Below are positions 1-7,567 of a stretch of DNA of 15,091 nucleotides, piece by piece. Origin of the DNA: JBHEMK01 sp046262635 (GTDB lineage Bacteria; Actinomycetota; Thermoleophilia; Gaiellales; Gaiellaceae); NCBI GenBank assembly GCA_046262635.1, contig JBHEMK010000081.1, positions 1-15,091 on the forward strand, written 5' to 3'. A program made the translations under genes and the position numbers. How positions within the stretch are numbered: the first letter of the stretch is position 1; each line of letters opens with the position of its first letter. The notes below the pieces were generated by a model. That model had not been told where the DNA came from. It saw nothing but the letters and a program-made list of their open reading frames with translations, and made no database searches.

Positions 1-242
1 GCAAGCACGATCCGTTCGAGCGGCGCGTCGAGCACCGCCTGCTCGAGGAAGTGTCGCCGCCAGCGTCTCATCTGCGCCTTTGCGGGCATTGCGTCGAGCG
101 GATAAGCCTCCGTCTTCGCCGGGCCGCCCTTGCGAACGTTCTTGCAGTCGGCGTAACTCCGCGCGACGAGCCGCTCGACCCCAACAGCCCTCGCGGCAGC
201 CAGCAGATGTTCCGTTCCCTGTATCCACACCTCGTCGGTGCA
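1..242 (-). pseudogene. NAD(P)-dependent SDR (NmrA/epimerase-like), truncated fragment
   Basis: The minus strand from base 242 to the left edge reads as the middle of an extended short-chain dehydrogenase. It has a GTEHLLAAARAVGVERLV stretch (the helix and strand after the Rossmann half), then a KGGPAKTEAYPLD stretch and a LEQAVLDAPLERIVL segment, in the order seen in actinobacterial NAD(P)-dependent oxidoreductases of this type. The N-terminal Rossmann part with its GxxGxxG motif should precede this by about 80 to 100 residues. Instead there is an in-frame TGA at 257-255, and the opposite-strand gene begins at 316, so the N-terminus is missing. Some conserved positions look worn, for example DCKN where such proteins often have a GWPN-like run. 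The other end lies outside the window. I infer a decayed gene, in keeping with the pseudogene at 1430-2873. It could instead be a gene rearranged at its 5' end. Confidence 0.55.
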
Positions 243-315
243 CGGGCCTGATCCTCACGCCCGGCGCTCCGAACTTCCCCTTGATCGTGGACGACGTCCT
301 TCCTAAACTCGACCG

Positions 316-1338
316 GTGCGGACGCCGCTGTGCGACCTCATCGGCATCGAGGCTCCCGTCGTGCTCGCGCCGATGGGCGGCGCTGTAACACCGACATTCG
401 CAGCCGCCGTCTCGAATGCTGGCGCGCTCGGGATGCTGCCGCTCACCTGGACGTCGCCGGCCGAGATCACCACGGCCGTCGACGAAACACGGCAGCGAAC
501 GGAGCGTCCATTTGGTGTCAACCTTGGTCTCGCGTGGGACCAGCGCGAACGGCTAGCAGCGGCGCTCGCAGCCGGCGTGCGCCTCGTCTCGTTCTTCTGG
601 GGTGACGCAAGCGCCGTCATCGGCGAGGCGCGCGAGGCGGGCGCACTCGTTTTCGTCACGGTCGGTACCGCGGAGGAGGGACGAGCCGCCGCTGCTGCGG
701 GCGCCGACGTGGTCGTGGGGCAGGGGTGGGAGGCTGGCGGCCACGTGTGGGGGACCGTCTCGACGCTCGCGCTCGTCCCGCGCCTCGTCGACGCGGTCGC
801 CCCGGTCCCGGCCATCGCGGCCGGCGGAATCGCGGACGGACGAGGCCTCGCCGCCGTGCTCGCGCTCGGCGCCGTTGGCGCCTGGGTAGGCACGCGCTTC
901 CTCGCCGCGCCGGAGGCCGCGATCCACCCGGACTACCTGCGCCGCATACTCGCTGCCAACGAGGCCGATACGTTCTACGGCACGCTCTTCGACCGCGGCT
1001 GGCCCGATGCACCCCATCGCACGCTCCGCAACTCGACGGTCGAGGCGTGGGAGCGCGCAGGCCGGCCCGCATCGGGCTCGCGGCCCGGCGAGGACGACGA
1101 GCCTGCGTCACGGCCCGACGGCTCGCCGATCAACCGTTACGCCTCCTCGACACCCAGCGCCCGGATGCTGGGCGACGTCGAGCCGCTCCCCCATTGGGCC
1201 GGCCAGGGAGTCGGACTTGTGACCCGGGAAGAATCCGCCGCCGACATCGTCGATAGCCTCGTGACCGAGGCAGAAAAGGCTATAGGAGCAGCCCGCCGAG
1301 TCATGATGCGTCGCTCGCGACGACGAGCGGCGCGATAA
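316..1338 (+). CDS. nitronate monooxygenase (2-nitropropane dioxygenase family)
   Basis: A 340-residue FMN-dependent TIM-barrel enzyme expected to oxidise alkyl nitronates to carbonyl compounds and nitrite in the cytoplasm. Visible family marks are the FMN-binding LAPMGG near residues 17-22, GVNL at 67-70, the QGWEAGGH motif at 136-143 whose His143 is the expected catalytic base, AAGGI at 168-172 with the following GTRFL (phosphate binding), and AGQGVGL in the C-terminal part. Length fits the family. The start is GTG at 316, chosen because the protein then begins right at the usual TPLCDLIGIEAPVVLAP segment; no strong ribosome binding site precedes it. The last 14 residues are rich in arginine, which is unusual. 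It lies between two decayed genes yet keeps its full frame and active-site motifs, so it is probably functional. The true substrate in the family is often unknown. Confidence 0.9.
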   Translation: MRTPLCDLIGIEAPVVLAPMGGAVTPTFAAAVSNAGALGMLPLTWTSPAEITTAVDETRQRTERPFGVNLGLAWDQRERLAAALAAGVRLVSFFWGDASAVIGEAREAGALVFVTVGTAEEGRAAAAAGADVVVGQGWEAGGHVWGTVSTLALVPRLVDAVAPVPAIAAGGIADGRGLAAVLALGAVGAWVGTRFLAAPEAAIHPDYLRRILAANEADTFYGTLFDRGWPDAPHRTLRNSTVEAWERAGRPASGSRPGEDDEPASRPDGSPINRYASSTPSARMLGDVEPLPHWAGQGVGLVTREESAADIVDSLVTEAEKAIGAARRVMMRRSRRRAAR

Positions 1339-1429
1339 GGACGTGTGCGGGAGACGCAACTCGACGGCCGTAAACCTCCGGGGACCGGCAAGCCCAACGT
1401 TGAAGCGCACGGGTAAGCTCGGCTGGTGG

Positions 1430-2873
1430 CGGGCCGCACGAGTCCGAGGTTGTCGGAATGCGCAGCTGACGACTCTCGCCCGGCTCAGCGAAGAGCGCAC
1501 CGCAGCCGTCGGCGACGTGCTCTTCCGCGTCGGCGACCGGCGCTACCCCTTCAACGCCATCCTCGAGGGCGAGGTGGCGATTCTCGACGGCGCCGGCCAC
1601 GAGATCGTCCGCCATCGCACATCGGGCTTCCTCGGCGAGATGAACCTTCTCTGAGCGACCTCCTGCTGTCGATCGTTCATCGCGCGGCGCGAGGCACTAC
1701 GAGGCGTTCGACGCATCGGCTTGGAAATCCTCGGGCCGCGCTCGTCCATGGCGACGATGCGGATGGTCGAGTTCGCCCGGAGCAATCGCCTGCCGTTCAC
1801 CTGGCGGGATACGGAGTGAGCAGACCACGAGGTTGCGGCCGCGCTGGTCGCCGGGCTGGCCGGGCTGGCGGGCTGGCCGGGACGAGCCTGCCGCTCGTGC
1901 GGCTGCCGGGCGGCACGGCGCTGCGCGGCCCCTCGACCGGTCGGGTCTCCCGCGCACTCGGGATCGGCCGCGACCTCGCGCCCCGGGGAGGAGGTGGACC
2001 GTCGTCGGCGGCGGCCCCGCCGGCCTCTCCGCAGCTGTCTACGGCGCGTCGGAAGGTCTCGAGACACTTGTCGTGGAAAGCAGCGCACTCGGCGGGCAGG
2101 CGGGCGCGTACCGACGGATCGAGAACTACGTCGGGTTCCCGGCAGGTTCACCGGCTCGGAGCGGACGAGCCGCGCGGTCACACAAGCGCGCGAGTTCCAC
2201 GCGCGCACCGCGACGCCGTACCGTGCGTTGTCACTCGAGCCGGGCGCGGGGCGCTACGTGGTGCGCTTGGAAGAAGAACACGAGATCGCCGCGCGCACCC
2301 TGCTGCTCGCTACCGGCGCGCAGTACCGTCGCCTCCCCCTCGACGAACTCCCGGACTCCGAGGGCATTGAGCGTGTTCTACGCAGCCGGGCCCCCAAGGC
2401 GCAGCTCTGCGGCGTCAACGGGTCGGCGTGGTCGCCGGAGGGAACTGGGCTGGCCCAGGCTGCCGTCTAGCTCGCTCGCGGCGGCGCACTCGTGACGTTG
2501 CTCCATCGCCGGGCCGATCTGCGCGAGACTATGTCGGACTACCTCGTGCGGGAGGTCGAGCGCTACGGCGTCGCGTTCCGCAATCTCAGCGAAGTCGCTG
2601 CCCTGCATGGCGACGACGGCTAACTCGAGGCGGTCACGCTGAAAAACGGCGAGCGCCTGCCGGTCTCGTTTGTTCCTCTTCCTCGGCGCGCTGCCGTGCA
2701 CCGACTGGCTCGGCGAGGTGGTCGCACGAACGACAGGGGGCTTCATCCTCACAGGCGCCGCCGCGGGCGACGCAAGTCCCGGCTCGACCAAGCGCTGTGC
2801 GGACCGCCGTCGGCGAAGGAGCAATGGCAGTGCAGTTCATCCATAGTCAATTTCCAGAGCGCTCGCACGTGCA
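1430..2873 (+). pseudogene. decayed cyclic-nucleotide-binding/thioredoxin-reductase-like fusion protein
   Basis: Pieces of one protein appear in the right order but scattered over three frames. First is a Crp-type domain (GDVLFRVGD, ILEGEVAILDG, GFLGEMNLL; 1510-1650). Then come GLEILGPRSS and VEFARSNRLPFTWRDTE (1721-1816), LPLVRLPGGTALRGPS, and the FAD-binding GGGPAGLSAAVYGASEG with GGQAGAYRRIENYVGFPAG (about 1994-2150). These are followed by ATGAQYRRLP, a second nucleotide-binding remnant VVAGGNWAG, LVTLLHRRADLRETMSDYL, FLFLGALPCTDWLG and the C-terminal TAVGEGAMAVQFIH (about 2805-2845). I count about eleven frame changes, in-frame stops TGA at 1817, TAG at 2468 and TAA at 2621, and two apparent deletions. 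One is after the Crp GEMNLL. The other removes the conserved FAD-contact segment before GSTKRCA. Such a protein would normally be about 550 residues. It is clearly non-functional. Confidence 0.88.
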
Positions 2874-3215
2874 GTCGAACTCCAGCTTTGTGACAAGCCG
2901 AGTCGCAGCGAACTGCGGAAGCTCAACCGAGACGCGCACGGAGAGCCCGAACCGCTGCGACCCTAAGAAGCTTCAGGAAGATGACCGAGGAGAGGCTCCT
3001 GCTGTTGCGGTCCAGATGTGCGGACGACGCGATGCCGAGGAGCGTCCACCGCCTCGGCGTCGGCTCGTGAGGCGAGGCGCTCGGATCCTCGACCGCAGAC
3101 ACCGATCCCCCATATCTGATCGATGGGCCGCATCGGAGTCTCTGCGCGCGCTCCCTGACAAGGCAGCTCGCCTCGCCCCATCCCGATCTTGTCGCGGATA
3201 CCGCGGCCCGGCATT
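2874..3215. other. intergenic stretch, no gene recognised
   Basis: About 340 bases between the end of the pseudogene and the stop codon of the iron permease family gene, which runs toward it. Several frames are open in both directions, but none gives a recognisable protein, and none has a start codon with a convincing ribosome binding site. A possible 29-residue plus-strand frame at 2981 has its AGGAAG touching the ATG and looks like nothing known. The only structure I see is the pair of hairpins at the right end (3193-3228). Confidence 0.5.
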
Positions 3216-3228
3216 TCAGCCGCCGGGC
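3193..3228 (-). terminator. possible double hairpin at operon 3' end
   Basis: Two adjacent inverted repeats sit at the end of the ten-gene minus-strand block. A 7-base-pair GC stem (GCCCGGC with GCCGGGC, 9-base loop, 3206-3228) contains the stop codon of the last gene. It is followed at once by a 5-base-pair stem (CGCGG-ATA-CCGCG on the plus strand, 3193-3205). No run of T follows on the transcribed strand, so this is not a canonical intrinsic terminator. In high-GC actinobacteria terminators without a U tract are common, so a role in ending or stabilising the transcript is possible. Confidence 0.3.
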
Positions 3229-3587
3229 TCGGGCGGCATCGCCTCGTCACGGGCGCGGATCAGCTCCTCCTCGATCCGCGTCAGATCGTCATCCGGCAGG
3301 TGCTCCGCCTTCACGAGCTCGTGTCTCGCGGTCGCGCGGAGGATCTCATCCAGCTTGAGCTGGATCGCCCGCGTGTCGCGGTTCTGGGTGTGTTGAAGGC
3401 TGAACGCGATCACGAAGGTCGCGACGGACGCGATCGCCGACGGCACGAGCAGCCACCTGTCGCTGAAGCCGACCACAACCCCCCAGACGAGCCACGCGAC
3501 GGTCAGGAAAATCGCCATCAGGAATGCCCACGGCGACCCGACGAGCCGCGGGGTCGCCGCCGCGAGTGCTCGGACGCGCCGGCTCAC
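3216..3587 (-). CDS. low-affinity iron permease family protein
   Basis: A 123-residue membrane protein with two hydrophobic segments (about residues 18-40 and 46-65), then the family motif QHTQNRDT at 65-72 and AIQLKLDEI at 74-82, and a charged acidic C-terminal tail ending in a Pro/Gly-rich run. This matches the bacterial members of the low-affinity iron permease family (Pfam Iron_permease), for which transport has rarely been shown. Length is usual for them. The GTG start at 3587 overlaps the methyltransferase stop by four bases (GTGA), so it is probably translationally coupled and co-transcribed with the glycan genes. It is the only integral membrane protein in the block and the only member with no obvious link to sugars. 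It may simply be riding on the operon. Confidence 0.85.
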   Translation of the reverse strand: MSRRVRALAAATPRLVGSPWAFLMAIFLTVAWLVWGVVVGFSDRWLLVPSAIASVATFVIAFSLQHTQNRDTRAIQLKLDEILRATARHELVKAEHLPDDDLTRIEEELIRARDEAMPPEPGG

Positions 3588-4342
3588 CTACCGGCCGCGG
3601 CATCGAGCTCCGCTCGGTGGCGGTCGAGCCCGTCCGGTCGGCAGAGGTAGAGCTCGTCTCCTGGCCGCGCGACGACTTCAAGGCCGCTTGAGCGCGCCAT
3701 CGCCTCGACGGCCGCGTGCGTTGGCACCCACCAGTTCGTCGGGTCGCCGGCGAGGCAGTGCTCGATGAACGCTATCTTCGGCCAACCCGGCTCTCGCAGG
3801 CGGGCGCGTTCGTCGATCGACAGGTCGACAGGCGCGGGCACGGACGCTTCGTCGGGCGCGGTGAGCGTCTGCAGCACGAGCAGCCGCCTCGTCTTCTCGG
3901 CCACGATGTCGAGGCCGAGCAGCGGGTAGCGCAGGTGGTACAGCACGCCCATGAACAGCACGAGGTCGAATTGCTCACGGCTCCGTGCGAGGTCGTAGAC
4001 CTGCATGCGCCGAAAGGTGACGCGATCGTCGAGGCCGTACAGCCTTCGCGCCCAGGCGCCCTGCCGCAGATAGTGCTCGTCGGCGTCGATGCCCAAAACC
4101 TCCGCGCCGCGCCGAGCCAGCTGGAACGAGTAGAAGCCGGCGTTGCAGCCAATGTCAAGCGTGCTCCAGCCGCGGAGGTCCTCCGGCAGCGCCCGTGACA
4201 GGTCCCGCCACTTGAACGAGGGAAAGTCGCCGAGGGGATGGTCCGGTGCCGTCTGGCGGCCGTCTGGCAGGTGCAAGTTATGGAACCAGGGGCCGAGGGC
4301 GGCGATCTCGGCGTCATGGGTCGATGCCGCCTCTAGCGTCAC
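3584..4342 (-). CDS. SAM-dependent methyltransferase, TIGR04290 type
   Basis: A 252-residue class I methyltransferase. It starts with the conspicuous WFHNLHLPDG at 19-28 and the segment TAPDHPLGDFPSFKWRD at 31-47. The SAM-binding LDIGCNAGFYSFQLARRG follows at 62-79, then GIDADEHYLRQ, and MGVLYHLRYPLLGLDIVAEK at 131-150, which resembles the matching region of CmoB-like enzymes. These stretches match my recollection of the TIGR04290 family, which I associate with glycosyltransferase gene clusters. The acceptor is unknown, and a sugar hydroxyl or carboxyl of the product made by this operon is a reasonable guess. The frame stays open upstream to 4585, but I place the start at GTG 4342, where the family N-terminus begins and where a GTGA overlap with the preceding glycosyltransferase occurs. 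The upstream extension is Arg-rich shadow translation. Confidence 0.85.
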   Translation of the reverse strand: MTLEAASTHDAEIAALGPWFHNLHLPDGRQTAPDHPLGDFPSFKWRDLSRALPEDLRGWSTLDIGCNAGFYSFQLARRGAEVLGIDADEHYLRQGAWARRLYGLDDRVTFRRMQVYDLARSREQFDLVLFMGVLYHLRYPLLGLDIVAEKTRRLLVLQTLTAPDEASVPAPVDLSIDERARLREPGWPKIAFIEHCLAGDPTNWWVPTHAAVEAMARSSGLEVVARPGDELYLCRPDGLDRHRAELDAAAGR

Positions 4343-5394
4343 GCGGCCTGCACCTCGCCGCACTCCGCCACGTACGCCTCCAGCTCGGCCGCGCGGTGGT
4401 CGGCCGTGTCGCGCTCCAAAACCCGGGTGCGAGCTCGCAGGCCGATATCGCGCAGCACCTCGACGGGGGTCTCCTTGACGATCCGCAGCACGTCGCGAGG
4501 CGTGCGAGCGACGAGGATCTCTTCGCAGGGCGCGAAGAACTCGTTGAGGCCAGGCCACCAGTCCGAGATGATCGGCACGCCGCAAGCCGCGGCCTCGAAC
4601 AGGCGCACGCTCGGCGACCAGCCGACAGCCGCCATCTCGCGTCGCGTGACGTTCAGCGTCAGGCGCTGCGAGGCGTAGAAGCTCGCGTGCCCGCCGGGGG
4701 TGACGTGTTCGATCCGCTCAACGTTTGTGGGCCAGGCGATCTCTGCCGGGTACTGCGGCCCCGCGACGACGAAGCGCTCCTGCCCGAGGAGCGATGCCGG
4801 CTCGAGGAGCAGGCGGTTCAGCGTCTCCTGCCGGTCGCGGTCGTACGTGCCGAGATAGCCGAGCGTCCAGCAATGCTCGACTTCCAGCGGCTGATAGAGC
4901 GCGGGGTCGACGAGGCAGTAGAACGGCCGTGCCCGCTGCGCGCCGTAGCGTCGCTCGAGCCGCTCGAGTGTGGGACCGCCGGTGAACGAGAGGTAAATGT
5001 CGTAGTGCGGGATGAGTTCCGGGCGCAGGTACTCGCATGCGCCCGCTTCCAGACGCTCAAGAGTGACAGGTGTGTCGATGTCGTAGAATGCCAGCACTCC
5101 CCGCACGCTCTCGGCCAGCCATTCGCCAACGTCGGGAACGTAGGAGCCGTGGATGACGAGATCGGCATCCCGCAGGTCGTCGGCGAATCGCTCCCGCAGG
5201 TCGACCGCGGACTCGTACAGCCGCACGAACGGCGCGTCGAAGTCACGGTGCTGGGCATACCATGGAGCGTCACGCTCGAGAAAAAGCACCTCGTGCTTAT
5301 GCCGTGCGAGTGCACCGACGAGCCCGCGATAGTTCGTCGCGTGGCCATTCCCCCACGACGAGGTGATCGAAAGGCCGAGGAAGACGATCTTCAC
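4339..5394 (-). CDS. CgeB-like glycosyltransferase (third of three paralogues)
   Basis: A 351-residue GT-B-type glycosyltransferase. The N-terminal half begins with MKIVFLGLSITSSWGNG and a YRGLVGALARHKHEVLFLE strand-helix-strand. The C-terminal half has the Glyco_trans_1_2 type nucleotide-sugar site, LFEAAACGVPIISDWWPGL at about 265-283, followed by EEILVARTP and a helical tail ending in AAELEAYV. The upstream LNVTRREMAAVGWSPSVR (248-264) corresponds to LNVSRESMASNGFSPATR in the neighbouring paralogue, which shows common descent. There is no signal peptide or membrane segment, so it acts in the cytoplasm, perhaps at the membrane face. The start is GTG at 5394, in a GTGA overlap with the gene before it. 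The stop likewise overlaps the methyltransferase start. Donor and acceptor cannot be read from the sequence. Confidence 0.85.
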   Translation of the reverse strand: MKIVFLGLSITSSWGNGHATNYRGLVGALARHKHEVLFLERDAPWYAQHRDFDAPFVRLYESAVDLRERFADDLRDADLVIHGSYVPDVGEWLAESVRGVLAFYDIDTPVTLERLEAGACEYLRPELIPHYDIYLSFTGGPTLERLERRYGAQRARPFYCLVDPALYQPLEVEHCWTLGYLGTYDRDRQETLNRLLLEPASLLGQERFVVAGPQYPAEIAWPTNVERIEHVTPGGHASFYASQRLTLNVTRREMAAVGWSPSVRLFEAAACGVPIISDWWPGLNEFFAPCEEILVARTPRDVLRIVKETPVEVLRDIGLRARTRVLERDTADHRAAELEAYVAECGEVQAA

Positions 5395-6449
5395 GCGCGC
5401 ACCGCCAGCAGCGTCTCTTCCACCTGTGCGGCGCGTCGGGCGTACGTGTGCTCAGCGAGGATCCGCCGCCGTGCGGCTTCGCCGATCGCGCGTGCCGCGT
5501 CCGGCGTCAGCGCCTCAAGTGTTGCGGCCACCTCCGCGCCGTCATGAGCGACCAGCACCTCGTCGGCTGGCTCGAGGAAGAACTCGATGCCTTCCCACGC
5601 ATCGGTGATCAGGCATGCGCCAGCCCCCGCCGCCTCGAACACTCGCGTCGCCGGCGAAAAGCCGTTCGACGCCATGCTCTCTCGCGAGACGTTCAGCACG
5701 GCAAGCGGGGTTGCGTTCAGCGCGTTGTGGTCCCGCGTCGACACGTGGCCGAGCAGGCGTACGTTCGCCGGGAGCGCGCGCTCCTCCCAGCCGCTGCCGC
5801 CGAGCAGGAACGAACGCTTGGCGGAGAGCGCCGCCGCGCGCAGGAAGAACTCGTCTACGCGAGACTCACGGTCCGGCAGTCGGTTGCCGAGGAACGCGAG
5901 GTCGCACATAAAGCGGTCGTCGTGTGCAACCGGATGGTGCGTCTCCGGGTCAAGCGCGTTGTAGATCGGGACGCAGACCTCCGCACCGAGCGCGCGATAC
6001 CGCTCGACGACGGGGTCACCGCCGCCGTAGGTCAGGACGAGGTCGTAGCGTGGCAGGAGCTTGCGCATCCGGCGATCGCCGTCCGCTTCGAGCCTAGCGA
6101 GCGTGGCAGGCGCATCAACGTCCCAGAAGATCGTCGTCGGGGCGCCGAGCTCGAGAACCCCCTGTGCGAGCTCGGCGTCCCTGACGCCGACGCCGCTCGC
6201 CTTGACGGCCACGTCGAACCCGCGGGCGCGTGCGAGGGTACCCTCCCAGTTGTTCGGCGCGTAGACGACGACATCGGCCCAGGGAGGATCGTCGATGTCG
6301 CGGTGCGCCTGTCGGTCGTAGGCGTCCGGCTCGAAGAACGTCACCCTGTGGCCGAGGTCGTGGAGCGCGCGCACAATGCCGCGGTAGTACGTCGCTGCGC
6401 CGTTCCAGTAGGCAGAGACGAGCGACGAGCCGAAGAACGCGATCCTCAC
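5391..6449 (-). CDS. CgeB-like glycosyltransferase (second of three paralogues)
   Basis: A 352-residue GT-B-type glycosyltransferase. It opens with RIAFFGSSLVSAYWNGAATY and the helix YYRGIVRALHDLGHRV. A TIFWDVDAPATLARLE stretch at about 106-121 matches AFYDIDTPVTLERLE in the next gene. The C-terminal sugar-nucleotide site RVFEAAGAGACLITDAWEGI lies at 269-288, followed by DEVLVAHDG. The frame remains open upstream to 6689, but the added residues are low-complexity Arg/Ala-rich shadow of the overlapping gene. I place the start at GTG 6449, which gives the GTGA overlap seen elsewhere in the block and the normal family N-terminus. It has no signal peptide. Together with the genes on both sides it forms a run of tandem duplicates, so the three probably add successive sugars to one product or use related acceptors. 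The exact activity is unknown. Confidence 0.85.
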   Translation of the reverse strand: MRIAFFGSSLVSAYWNGAATYYRGIVRALHDLGHRVTFFEPDAYDRQAHRDIDDPPWADVVVYAPNNWEGTLARARGFDVAVKASGVGVRDAELAQGVLELGAPTTIFWDVDAPATLARLEADGDRRMRKLLPRYDLVLTYGGGDPVVERYRALGAEVCVPIYNALDPETHHPVAHDDRFMCDLAFLGNRLPDRESRVDEFFLRAAALSAKRSFLLGGSGWEERALPANVRLLGHVSTRDHNALNATPLAVLNVSRESMASNGFSPATRVFEAAGAGACLITDAWEGIEFFLEPADEVLVAHDGAEVAATLEALTPDAARAIGEAARRRILAEHTYARRAAQVEETLLAVRA

Positions 6450-7567
6450 GCCTCCGCAGCCCCCGCACTGGTGGTCTCGACGCCGAGCTCGGCCGCAACC
6501 GCCATCAGCTCGTCCACGCGATGCGCACACGTGTGGCGGGCGCGAATCGTCCGCAGTCCGTGCTGCACGAGTCGCGAAGCTCGCGCGGGGCTCGCCAGTA
6601 GCGTCTCGAGGTGATGCGCAACCTCGTCGCTGTCGGCGGCGACGAGGTAGTCCTTGCCCGGCGTGAAGAGATGCTCGGCGTCGTCCCACGGCGCCGACAC
6701 GAGCGGAATGCCCGAAGCGAGCGCTTCGAACGGCCTGATCGTTGGGATGCCCGGCAGCGCCCGCACGTAGGGGCGTCTCGGCACGTGCACGGTCACGCCG
6801 TGCTCGGCGAACACCCGGGGGACGAGCGCATTCGCGATCCAGCCGCGGTAGGCGAGTCCTGCCCGCTCGACCGATCGCCGCGCGGAGACCGGATAGCGCA
6901 CGCCGAAGACCGAACCGTCGAGCCCGAGGCGCCGCACCGGCTCGAGCAGAAAGCGCTTCAACTCCGCGGTTCGCTCACCGTCTCCCCAGTTTCCGATCCA
7001 GACCACGTCGCCGCGGCGCTCGCACCCGATCACGGGTCGGAACACCCGCACGTCCGCCGCCTCGTGCCACGTCCACGCGCGCTCGATCCAGCCTCGCTCC
7101 AGATAGATGTCACGAATGATCCGCCCGTATGCGAGGACGCCGTCGTAATGGCGGAGGTCGTACTGCGCCATGCTGCGCGGCGCGGTGGCCGAGCGGTGGT
7201 GCGTATCGTGGAAGAGAAGGCGAAAACGGCCCGAGCGGCGCCGGAGCAGACCGAGCGCACGCACGAGCTCACGATCGTTCCACTCGTGCACGAGCACGAG
7301 GTCGGCCTCGGCGATAGCACGCTCGGGCCGGAACGTCTTCGCGTCGTACAGCACGCTCCGCAGACCCGGAAAGCGGCGGCGGAAATCATCGATTGGAGCG
7401 CGGCCGTGCTGCTCGATGAGGCTTGTCCGGCTCCAGCCGTCGCGCGGCTCGTACACGCGGACGTCGTGGCCACGCTCAACGAGCTCGCTGACGACGCCGC
7501 GTAGGAAGTGGGCATTGCCGTGGTTCCAGTCGGAGACGAGCGAGTGGTAGAAGGACGCGATCCGCAT
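6446..7567 (-). CDS. CgeB-like glycosyltransferase (first of three paralogues)
   Basis: A 373-residue GT-B-type glycosyltransferase. The N-terminus MRIASFYHSLVSDWNHGNAH and FLRGVVSELVERGHDVRVYE (21-40) align by eye with the two downstream paralogues. The C-terminal nucleotide-sugar site is RPFEALASGIPLVSAPWDDA at 278-297, then GKDYLVAADSDEVAHHLETL, typical of the Glyco_trans_1_2 domain. LLFHDTHHRS at 117-126 and the ensuing YDLRHYDGVLAYG sit where the other two have their WDVDAPATL or YDIDTPVTL segments. It diverges most from its siblings in the middle third, so its substrate may differ. The ATG start at 7567 shares its A with the TGA of the GT4 gene (TGATG), the only one-base overlap in the block. 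The stop overlaps the next gene in a GTGA. It is cytosolic, with no signal or membrane segment. Confidence 0.85.
   Translation of the reverse strand: MRIASFYHSLVSDWNHGNAHFLRGVVSELVERGHDVRVYEPRDGWSRTSLIEQHGRAPIDDFRRRFPGLRSVLYDAKTFRPERAIAEADLVLVHEWNDRELVRALGLLRRRSGRFRLLFHDTHHRSATAPRSMAQYDLRHYDGVLAYGRIIRDIYLERGWIERAWTWHEAADVRVFRPVIGCERRGDVVWIGNWGDGERTAELKRFLLEPVRRLGLDGSVFGVRYPVSARRSVERAGLAYRGWIANALVPRVFAEHGVTVHVPRRPYVRALPGIPTIRPFEALASGIPLVSAPWDDAEHLFTPGKDYLVAADSDEVAHHLETLLASPARASRLVQHGLRTIRARHTCAHRVDELMAVAAELGVETTSAGAAEA

Noticed and set aside
1846..1880. GCCGGGCTG-type tandem repeats as a possible functional repeat or CRISPR-like element
   Set aside because: There are only a few imperfect 8-9 base units inside the pseudogene, within a low-complexity Ala/Gly/Leu coding stretch. 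They are best explained as slippage-prone GC-rich sequence.
2428..3396. 322-codon plus-strand open frame
   Set aside because: Its first part is one frame of the decayed FAD-reductase pseudogene and its last part is antisense to the iron permease family gene. The middle is featureless.
4343..4585. N-terminal extension of the methyltransferase into the preceding gene
   Set aside because: The extra residues are Arg-rich shadow of the overlapping glycosyltransferase, and the GTG at 4342 gives both the family N-terminus and the GTGA junction.
4246..6614. Long plus-strand open frames (433 and 388 codons) across the glycosyltransferase genes
   Set aside because: They are antisense to well-supported genes, carry no recognisable domain and show the Arg/Ala/Val-rich composition typical of shadow frames in high-GC DNA.
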